From contig NC_088779.1 of NCBI RefSeq assembly GCF_954871325.1, positions 10,976,846 through 11,040,845 of the forward strand: a stretch of 64,000 bases of DNA. Reading direction: 5' to 3'. This document shows, in pieces, positions 13,201 to 25,200 of the stretch; position 1 is the stretch's first letter, and every line of letters begins with the position of its first letter. Source of the DNA: Gordionus sp. m RMFG-2023 (taxonomy: Eukaryota > Nematomorpha > Gordioida > Chordodea > Parachordodidae). The translations under genes were made by a program, and so were the position numbers. A model generated the notes under the pieces. It did no database searches, was not told where the DNA came from, and was given only the letters and a program-made list of their open reading frames with translations.

Positions 13201-16200
13201 TTAATGTTTTGACATAGTTTTAAAGTAAACTAGAAAAGTGACAATTATCTAATACTTAACTCAGAAACTTTTAAAATGATCTTAGCATATATAATTTGAA
13301 ATTTCTATATTACTCATTCATATTATTTTTAATTTAGGTTGATATGATCATACTTAATCTTCTGTATAATAGTATCTAATATGTAAAATATTTAGACGTA
13401 ATCGGGAAGGAGTTCAACTTGAAAGATGCATCAATATAATATAAAGATGATATATTGGGGACAATAACATTTAAAAATATTTTTCCCTTAACCTTTTAAA
13501 ACGATTTAGATCTTAGAAACTACTCCTAATTCTAATAAGATACAACCCCCCCCCCTCTCCCTCACCACTACCATCTCCGATTATACTATTAATTAATTTA
13601 TAAATCTATTCATATTGTTATCCAAACAAGTCATTTTATATGAATTTTTATTTATTAAATTTTAAAGTAAACTATAATTATATAATAAAATAGATTATAT
13701 AAATAATAATTTAAAACATCACATTATTTAACAATGTACGATTTAGTTTTATAATTGAAATATCATTTAGTGTATCCTTATCTAATAGTGTTTTTAGAAA
13801 AGTTAGTTAGTATTATGCACTAAATGCTCTCTCAACTGAGACCTGGGCACAAGGAGCCAGAATTACTGAAACAGTATAAATAATTCGATGTTTTCTTGAA
13901 TCAAAATATCTTTGTTAGATGACATTCTTTTGTTGTATAATAGAGATTTTATTTAAGTTTTATATCTCTATTCTCCATTTCATAGTAGTAAACAGGCCCC
14001 TTTTTGCAATCCCGCTCGATGTAGAGGTCAAATTTTATTTTTTGCTAATCCTTTGTGGGAGGCAAAATTAAGGATGGAGTTTCTTTGTAAGGGTCAATGA
14101 CTTGCAAATGTTTCCAAATTGTAAATATATGTTCCTAAACCAAAAAAGATGTATATTAGAAGGTTATTAATTTACCCTGATCAATATTTTATCATCTTCC
14201 GAAAGATATTTACCATTTTCATAATAGAATCTTGGATCTATATATATAACGTATCTAAAAGTATCATTTTGAAATATAAAACTTTCTCTTATGTTCAAAC
14301 ATTCTATCATAATTTTAGGCAACTCACTATCCATTTCTTCTAACTCTATTTTGCATTCTAACCAAGACGCAAAAAAATCACCAATTACTATATCTTTTTA
14401 TTGTAATTTTGTAGTGAATATGTATAACGGCAAAAAACAGAAGTGCCCAGTCCGATTGTATCCCATAAATCCGAACTAATTAAAGTTTCAGGGTATAACT
14501 GACCCATTTTAACATAAAAATATTTATTATCTATAAAATTTTTAATCATAAGGTAAGTACTATTCTCACTGGTAATAGTATCTAGGGTGGGTTTAGAAAT
14601 CTTATCCATTAAGAATAACTTTTTATACTTTTGTGATTTAAGTAATTTTATGATATAACGAACTTTGTCTAATTCAAATTTTAAATGATTTTTAATAAAG
14701 TTGTTTACAGCAAGTTGTAATCGTATAAGATGAAGATCTAACACAGTATACCAAAACTTTTACTAATGTCGTCTAATATATTTTCCGTATTATAATAGTA
14801 GTCAATACCCTCTGCTATTTCATTAGAGTAAACTGAGATGTTTTCATCATCAATACATAAATTTTCCTCACCATTTATACTTGTATCAAAAAATATTTGG
14901 CTCAAATTGTTTTCATTAGAAAATCAATATCATTATTTAATTATCTCTAGCCATAGGTCACCCATTTTAAGCATATTGGCGCCGTTATCTAAAGTGAAAT
15001 AATATATTTGTTTCAAATCAAGCTGGTATTTTTTTAAAATAGTTTTGATTTCTTTTTTTAGGTTAACGCATGTATGAATTTTTATTAGTTCTATCATTCT
15101 TTGTATTCGCACTTTTTTCTGGTCATCTTTTATATATTGAACATTAATACCTAATATTGATCTATTATATCTAGTAGCTATATCAATTTTGAAAGAAATG
15201 CACTTGTTTTTTTAATAAATGTATAATTCGAAGTGAAATTTCAGATGCGGTATATTTTATTTTGCCGACCACTGATCAAGTATATGCTTTCATTTGTAGA
15301 GAATAACAAGATGTTCATTATAATTAGACAGTTCGTAATATCATAAAATTACTTAAATCCCAAAAGTATAAAAGTTATATTTAATGGATAAGATTTCTAA
15401 ACCCACATTAGATAGTATTACTAGGTGGAATAGTACGTACCATATGATATGATAAAAAAACTTATAAATAATAAAGAATTTTATGTTAAGGTGAGTTATA
15501 CCCAGAACTTTTATTAGTTCAGATTTGTGGGATATAATCCGATTAGGTACATCTGTCCTATTACCATTATACATATTCACTATGAAATTACAAAGAAAAA
15601 TCTAGTAATTGGTGATTTTTTGCCTCTTGGCTAGAATGCAAAATGGAATTGGAAGAAATGGATAATAAGGTATCTAAAAATAGAATGTTTGAACATGAGA
15701 GAAAGTTTTCTCTTTCAAAATGACGTTTTCGAAGTGCTATATATGTGGATTCAAGATTCCATCATGAAAATGGGAAATATCCTTAGGAAGACGATAAAAT
15801 TTTGACCAGGGTAAATTAATAAACGTATAATCCACATTTTTTTAAGCAACATATATTTGCAACCTGGAAACATTTGCGAATCGTTGACCCTTACAAAGAA
15901 ACTCCATCATTAATTTTGCCTCCAGTAAAGGATTAATAAAAAACCAAACTTGACCTCTACATCGAGTGAGATTGCAAAAAGGGGCCTGTTCACTATGAAG
16001 TGGGGAATAGCGATATCAAGCTTAAAATAAAATCTCTATTTACTAACTGTAACTTCTCTAAGGACATGATACTAGATGATATTTCAACTATTAAGTTAAA
16101 TCGAACATTGTTAAATAATGTGATGTTTTAAATTTTTATTTATATAATCTCTTTTATTATATAATTATAGTTTACATTGTAATTTTAATATAAAATGATT

Positions 16201-19200
16201 TGTTTGAATGCTAACAAAATGAATAGATTTATTTTTTATTAATTAATAGTATAATCGGAAGTGGTGGTGGGGGAAGGGTGTATCTTATTAGACTTAGCCA
16301 GAGTAGTTTATAAGATCTAAAATCGTTTTAAAAGGTTAAGGAAAATAATGTTTATAAAATATCATGTTTATATTATATTGATGCATATTTCTAGTTGAAC
16401 TCCATCCCGATTACGTCTAAATAATTTACATATATTATACTATTGTGAACACAGAAGATTAAATGTCTCCCAACAACAAAATCATATTAACTTAAATAAA
16501 AAATAATGGGAATGAGTAATATGGCAATTTCAAATTACATATTAAAATAATTTTAAAAAGTTCTGAGTTGAGTATATGTCAAAACATTTATTTAAATTAT
16601 GTCAAAAAATGTAAATAATCTATTTTGCCTATTATTAATTTAAAAAATATGTGAAATGAGTATTATGACAATTGCCACCTTTATTGCTTTACAATCACTG
16701 AAACCATCTCGAAATATGCTCATCTAGCCTATTTTAACTAAAATTATTTTTAAAGGATCTGAGATGATTATAATGACAATTGTCACTTTTATAGTTAACA
16801 TTAAATATTAAAATAATGACAAAACATTTTTAAAATAATCATTACTTATTACAAATATTAAAAAATATGTAAATTATAACAATTCTCACATTTACAACTT
16901 AGAATTATAAAAAAACATTATTTTAAAGATCAAAAATAAAAAGATTTTACCTAAAAAAATTTATTTTTAAAAAAATCACAAAATATTTGCTCAAAATTTT
17001 TTTTATAAGTAAAGATTTAATCACGAAGGATTTTATTATATTATAAAATTCTCAAAATATTTGCTCAAAATCATAGACGATTTTTTTACAAAAAATACTT
17101 CTCAAAATAACTTTTTTGATCTTCATTTGAAAATTTTTGAATTTTGAGCAAATGTGAAACCCTGGTTAAATAACTATATTAACTTGAGTAGCATTTATAT
17201 ATCATTTATGTTGTTGAAGGTAGTACTTGAAACAAAATGGACATTTAAAAAATTATAGATATTTCTGAAATTTTTTCTCAACTTCAGGTCCAATATTTTG
17301 ATCTTATAAAAAAGTATTAATTAACTCTCCTTTATACGTAGAACGTATATTAAATTTTACAATAAAAATATATTTAAAAATTATTAGTTTATCTTCAACT
17401 ATAAGAATAAATGATTTAATTAACAGTATTCAATAGTATATATACATGCGCCAAATGATCGCTCCCATTAGTTAAGGCGTATTTTTCCTTGATCTTCTTC
17501 AGGGTGATCAGGTCTTTGTTTCCAAAATTACCGGTATCAATTCTATTATTGGAAGAAGAATTGGATGAAATAAGCAGGGATCGATTATGGGACATGGCGG
17601 CAGCCATCGATATAACTTGATCGGTATAACCTAAAAATGCGGCTTTGGCTAAGGCCAGAGAAAGTCTGGGGTGACAATTGATGCCTATCAAACGACGGCC
17701 AAGATTGGTTAAACTTTTAAATAGATTTGAATGGTTTTTTTTAATGTCTTTTTTAATTTAGATTTATAATTTGAATTATGCATGATATAAATTTTAGTAA
17801 GAAAAAATGGAGTTGTGATAAGTTTCGATATGAATCAAAAGATAGTTTTCAAAAGTTGGGGAAAATATCATTTCTTCACTTTTCATTTTGGTCCAAAAAT
17901 CCTAGCTCCCTCGTCAACACATCTATAGCCATATGAATCCCAACAGAAGTGGGAGGTATGATGAGAGAAGATAGAAAATCTTCAACACTTTCTGCTGGTT
18001 TTTCGCTATTTTTGTAATGGTAATTGGAACAAAGCAATTTCGTTTCGAGCACTATCGTTTCTAAGGGAATTCTTTTTTTTGTAAAATGACATATTTAGTG
18101 TATGTAATAATATAAAGAAGTGCCCTTAACTTTGTTTGGTGTAAAAAAAAGTGGCCAGGGCAAGTTAAAATCTTCACCTAAGGATATTACAATTGACATA
18201 TGTTCTTTATAAAATAAATTATAATATTAGGAAAATATAAATTAACATACCTTTTTCCGCAGAGACCTGCAGAGGTATTACTTGCAAAACCCCACCCGGA
18301 CATCTCTAAGGCCACTCTAAAAACGAATTTCTTTTATATGATCCCTTCACAGAATATATTGATAGATATAGCAAAATGTTTTACATTTTGCTACTTTGAG
18401 AGATAATAATAAACCGAAACAAAAATGGTCCACTTTGATCAACTTTTAGCTTACATTAGTCATTATTCGCATCCGTTCGAGTTCGTAAATTTATAAAAAA
18501 ATAGATCGAAATACCTCAAAATCTCTGGCTGCGGGTAAGACGAGAATCGCTCAAATGTTTCCAGAGGATATAAGTGAAAGCATTTACCGGCTGACGTACG
18601 ACCAGCTCTTCCAGCCCTTTGTTTGATATTTGATTTTGAGGCCCAAACTAGGTCGAGGTATGATATACCCGTGTCGGTATTGTACCTTGCCATTAAAAAA
18701 TAACAACATTTTTAAAACAATACATATAACTATTAATTAGAGCTTTTATTAGAGCCGATTCCTAAAAATTTTAAAAAGGTTATAATTCCTAATTCCAAAA
18801 GAAAGTTCCAGGTTATGGCGCGGTTCTAAATTTTGATACATGCTTGACTTTGCATTTACAGTTAGTGCGAGATAGAAAGAATATTGTATACTTCGCAACG
18901 AATTTGCGCTAACTGTGAATGTAGGGTGAGATAAAGAATTGGAATAGATACTAGGTGATGTCGTGAGAAAGAATAGACTAAGGTAGTTTGGACAGGTTGA
19001 ATGGAAGGGAAAGAACAATTGGTTGAATAATGTCATTGGATGAAAGTGGGGGGGGGGGGCAAGGCCCAGAAAGCGACCAAAGACAAGCTAGATGAAGGTG
19101 CTAGACAATGACATGAAAACCCTAGGTTTGGCCCGTGCCCAGGACCGCGGAAAACGGAGAAGGGTGATTAGAAAAGAAAATGGCCTATACGGGTAAACCT

Positions 19201-22200
19201 GATAAAGAGTCACTAAACGAAGAAGTAAAAAATTAGGATTCTATCCAACAATCTCGATAAATTTACAGGCATTTGAAAAAATGTCAATCCATCTAATAAA
19301 TTTTATAATATAGAAAAGGGGAAAAAAACTTGTGTTCTTTGGCCAATCCAGTATCCACTACATAAGCGACATCATTTATGGTCAGAGAGGTTTCGGTTAT
19401 ATTTGTCGACAGTATAACTTTTCTAAGTTTAGAGGAGTTGTTTCTGTTTTCATTGTTGATTTGGAGGAACACTCTAGATTGTTCTTCTTGGGGCAAACTG
19501 GAATGAACCGGTAATATAACCATGCGGGCTTGAAAAAAAGAGATTACAAAAATAACTATAAGAAAAAAGCAAAATAATAAGTGAAAAATTTTAAAAATAT
19601 CATAGGAGAAATTCTTAAGTTCATTTCCAATTAATAAAGTTCAATTCAAAAAGAAGGTGTAGTGTTTTTGTGTTAATTTTGAAAATTCTTTAAAAATTAA
19701 GCATTAAATTGAAAAATCTAGCGACGGTACTGCTGAATATACGAATAAATGATATTAAAAAGATTCGCTCACATTAACAGTTAGGAAAATTAGACTTATA
19801 ATTTAAACATATCAATTTTTTGAAAGTTAAAAAATGTCTATTACGCTCGTTCCTGGTTAAGTTTCCATCTAATTTTTCTAATTCCTCTTTGACCTTCCTG
19901 ATTTCCTGCCAACCCGGCAAAAAAACGAGGATAGCGCCTTCTAGGGGTTGCGATTTGTGGATGTAATTGATAGTATCTACCGTTAATTTTATATCCAATT
20001 TAGGAGTTTGCATTTTATTTCTGAATGTCTCCGCCTCCGAAAATTCTCCTATCAATTCCGATTTTGAGATTGGATTTATATCTACCAGTAATGAATCGAT
20101 TTGTTCCGATTCGAATTTTAGCGTGGTAGTAGTAAGATCATTGAATGGCAAAGGCTTTGAAGGCTTAATGGGACATGACATGGATATTAAAATTAATTTT
20201 AATTTTATATTAAAAGATTTAACTTTGACATCAAATTTTTGAAATAAATGAGAAGAGATTTAAAATTTATATTAGAAATCTGCATGGCCTTGCCCCTTGC
20301 ATGCGCAAAATATTTATCTCAGGTCGGCCAACTTGCCCAAAATATTTTTTACAGGCCCACTGGAAATTTCAAAAATCTGTTTTAAAACTATGGAATAACG
20401 TAAATTTATAATTGTTCCTCTATAAACACAAAAAATTATTACAGACAGGAAAACTTAATTATTATTTTTACGAGTCTGGAAAGGTATTTTACGGATTTAT
20501 ATTAGTTTTTTACTATCGGGGCCAGACCGAAAAATTATTTTTAAATCTTAACTGGCCATTTCGGGCTAGGTCTTAATGAATATTACTTAAAATTTAAGAC
20601 TTAATAAAAAGAAGAAAAAATGAGTGTTAAATCTTGGTGAAAATACACAATATAAATAAATTTTAGGCAAGGCTATTCTTATAAATTTTAGTTTACAAAA
20701 TCCCTTTCAGTCATTTTTATAAAAGATTTCAAAAATCATGTAAATATAATATAGTTTTTATGGTCCGGTCTTTGCAAACTGCCCATAATTTTTAAGTATA
20801 AAATCTTTCTCAGTCTTAATGCAAAAGAATCGAATCAATTAAAATAAATAATAAATTAACTCTTTCTATTTTTGAATTTAAAATTAAATTTATAATTATA
20901 AAAATATTAAGGGGAAAAACTCGATTAATTTTTTCAAAATTAATTTATGTATTTACAAATTATATTAACATTTATTAAGATAATAAAAAAAAGATGCATT
21001 CATGCCTTCATAATATTTTGGTTCATGGCTCCTTTTTTATCGGTAATTAGTTCTTGAATCTCGGGTAAAAAATAGGATATCACTGGAAACATCCTACCCT
21101 GTACATTGATAATAGGACATGAATCTAGATATCTGTTTAATTTTTTGAAAAGGTTATATAAAGTATCGAATAAGTTTTTTTTATTGAATAATTTTATGAT
21201 TCTTCAAAAAATCATATCCTTCGCCCGTGTCCTGGTTCGTCTATATTTTTAAAACTTAGCGAAATAAGATTTTGAGGACACTCTATTGTGAGTTTGTTTT
21301 AAGTCTGCCCCAAATGGGGTTATGGTGACAACGTCTACTGGCAGCTAATTGAGGCTTAAAAGGTTCCCTGTGGGCCGGGTTCAAAAACACCGTTTCCTCG
21401 ACAAAGTGCAAAAGTTACCTAAAGAGTTTCATGTCAGGAAGGGCATCCATTTGTAAAAAAAATTTCGCCTCCAAAATCTCGAATGATTTGTTATTTATAT
21501 ATTTATTTCGGTAAGAATAAAATAAAGACGTGTATTCTTTTATGTAACTAGCTTCCTTTTTTAGGCTGCTTAGAGGAGCTATATATATAACTGGCTAAAC
21601 AGCGATTGTTTAGAAATAACACGAACCAGAATCTAATCTTTTCAATTATTAAGGATTCTAGTAATAACATACAATCAATAGAGCTTCATTAAAAAATATC
21701 AGGATGGGTGCGTCCTGCCACAGTCAGGCGAGTCTCACCCTAAAAACATAGAAACTTAATCATTTTTTTATAATCCCCCCCCCTTTAATTGAATAACAAC
21801 AGTAATTGTAAAATGAGATTCAACTACTAAAAAAAATATAAAGGCAAAAATAATTTGATAAAACCCGCCTTTAAGAAATTTAATTATTAAGACTGCTTGC
21901 TAAATTAAGATATCACGTATAAAAACCAATTAGAATTTATATTAGTAATAGATATAATTTAGGAGCTATACTTGGAAAATTTAATAGCGTCCATAGTGGC
22001 GCTCATAAGGACAATGGAAATAGACGGATTGTTTCTGCGAACCCTTTTGAGTACGGCTAGGAGAAAGTCGGTGAGAACATCGTGCTCGTGAATTTCGTCC
22101 ACTATAACGTGACTTACGCCTATAAAAAAAATTCATTGCTATAAAAAAACAGAAATTGGAACTCAATGCCTAAATTAGTAACGGCCAGGGATTATATTTC

Positions 22201-25200
22201 GCCTAAGATTGGCATATATTAAAAAAAACGATCCAATTACATGAATAATATAATTTAATACCTAAAATTTAAGGTTTTATCGTAATTAGTTAAATAAGTC
22301 CTAGCCGTTATAAATTAATTAAATGGTTTACTTTCATTATATAAACCTAAATCTCGGAAAGAAATAAGTATAATAATTAATACTATCTCATCAACAGTTA
22401 TAAACCAATTTTTTTGACTTTGTTAAGGTTCAAAGCAGCATATTCCTCATATTGGTTGCGTAATATCCTTTCAACTAATGCACAAAAAATTATTATTTTA
22501 TACAATCCATTCAAATCTGGAAATTGATATGGATTTGTAATGAACTGACTTAGGTTAACGGTTATCTTAAACCTCTAATGTAGTATAATACATTTGGAAA
22601 TGGTTGTCGTTTAAATAAATGTTTTTGAAAAATATTTTATTTAACAAATTACCCATCAAATTGGGGTTATTTTGCAACTTTCTCAACAATATCCCGGCAG
22701 TGCAAAAGAGAATGGGGCCTATTGCACCGTTGTTATCGGTTAAAAACCCGTTATATCTTGGTAGAGATTGGTAAAGCCTGACTTGAAATCCGATGTTTTG
22801 AAAACCGTAATCCCGTTCGATCTGGTCTTGATCAGATTGGAGACCCTCAAGATTTCTTGTAGACTGGGAAACAAAGATATGAAATAAGGGAGAGTGAATT
22901 ATTTTATTAATGCTAATTAATAAAAATTCAAGTTTTTTTATTTCAGTAAACAATAAATAATTTGTTGTCAAGATCTTTATATTTTCACAGTGTACAAGAC
23001 GTGAAAAAAAAATTCAAAACTTTAATAAGGTAATTATATATTTTTTTTCTATCGAAAAAATAAAACATTTTATAGGAGGAATGCTAAATTTTACTTGGTC
23101 AACACACTGAGATACTATTTCATATGGGAGGGGAGGGGCTGGAACTCCAGAATAATTTAGCCAGAAAAGTTCTTTGTGTACCTGCAACAAATATACCCAG
23201 CGAAAGAATCTTTTCTATAGCTAAATTAATCCTTAATGCCAAAAGAACTTCGTTATGTTCTTCAAATCTTGAGAATCGTATTTATTCAAATAATTATCAT
23301 TTAGTTAAATTTGATACTTTTAATTTATTTATATTTATTACCTTTATAATTTGTTTGCATATGAAATTGATAATATTATAGATATAGATAACGTTTGTAT
23401 ATAAATTTGTTTTTAATTTTATACTAGAAAATCTATAAAATAATTATTGATGTGATTGTGAAGCAAAAGAGTATCTATTTTTGAATATTATCTATTTTCA
23501 GGATGACAATGGATAAATTTATATATGAATTGGACATTGAAAAGATTTAAATACTTTATCAAGAATATGAAACTATAGGAGTTTATAAAAAGTGGAGATT
23601 ATATGGTAATTTCAATTATTAAAATGCGCAGCCAATTTATCAAACGGCGGCGTATATTTAATGAGCGCCACCGAAAATAATAACCGTTGCCGCGAATGTA
23701 AAAACAAAAAATTAAGTTTAAACATCTTGAAACAACAAAAAAATTACCTTTTTCCTAGAATTAACGCCGCCCATAGAAGTTTCACCCATCTCATGGGCCA
23801 CCCTATCCGCCAGGGCTATACAACTCATACGCCTGGGTTGAGTGACTATAATACTGCAATCGGAAATTTTCCCGATTTCCATCATGCGCTCACGTATGTA
23901 TTGCGGAATCTGAGTGGACTTCCCTGATCCCGTATCACCCGTTACGATCAAAACTTTATCGCGTTCGAGAGTTTCAAGAATTTCAGAGCTTCATTTTTTT
24001 GGAGCATATTTGACGAAATTAAAATTTGTAATAAAAAAAGTGAACCAAGTGTTTCAATTGGACGATTAATCTGGAGAAATAATTATTGTTTTGTAAATAT
24101 ATAAAAAAAATTTTAATTGAATATTCTTTCTATTAAAGAGAGACCTGCAGAGGTACCATTTACAAATATCAACTTTCCGTTACACCGGCCTTGAAAAAGG
24201 CACGACTCGGATTTATTTTAAAAATTTTTCGGTCTGAGTGTGATTTTTTTTACGCCCTTGCTATTTTAAAAAAATAAAAATATACATTATTCAGCATTCA
24301 TTTTACGGATCGTTTTTTAGCAAATATGAAATCCGTATAAGACCACTTCCAATCGCGACGTTTTTTCAAAGCGATAAATAACAAATTCAGCTTAATAATT
24401 GAGTTTATAAACAAAACTTAATAACTAGCATGAATTTTTAACGATTAAATAACGTTTGATACGATTGAAATGAACAAGTAATTATTTTTATATTAATATT
24501 CAATAAATGAAATGATTATAGAGGAAATTTTGTATCTGATTTGATAAATTTTGTAGAAGCTCATGACGATAGACTTTATATTGAATCACTTAATGTTGAC
24601 TACTTTATAATAAGAATTTTTAAACAATGGACTTTTTAATTAAATACTATTTAATAGTAAGCATGTTGCAGGTGTTTTATTTGGTGATACATTAAAAACA
24701 AAGACTATTAAGTGCTATAATAAATAAGTTTGAAGTGTTTAAAAAACAGAAATACCTCATTTATGTATTAGGAAAAAAATAGTTTAAGTGAATATTTTTT
24801 CAAAATTTTTAGTATAAACCTTATTTTAATTTTTAAAAAAATAATAATAGAAGAAATTTTTGAAAAATAAAAATTTCAAGGCCAAATAATAGAGATCAAA
24901 TCGTAAATAATGTTTCTTCGATATTAAATTGGTATACACCGTACGATTTTACAAACTTTTATAATCATATGCATGAGTTTTTTGAACTTGGTTATCGGGG
25001 ACAACCAATCAATTAAAGGATATAAATTTTACGATATTTTAAATATATTTTTATCTTTTCTATTTATATAAAAATAAAGATGCCAATTTCGGAACACTCA
25101 AAACTAAACGCGAATACAATTTTATAATATAATATTTTCTCACAAATTTAAATCATTATGTAAATTATTATATTGTGCTTGAACTTGTAAATAGATTATT

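Noticed and set aside
18749-19036. Minus-strand open frame of 95 codons
   Set aside because: It is the reverse side of the LINE C-terminal relic and adjacent repeat, with no protein-like character of its own.
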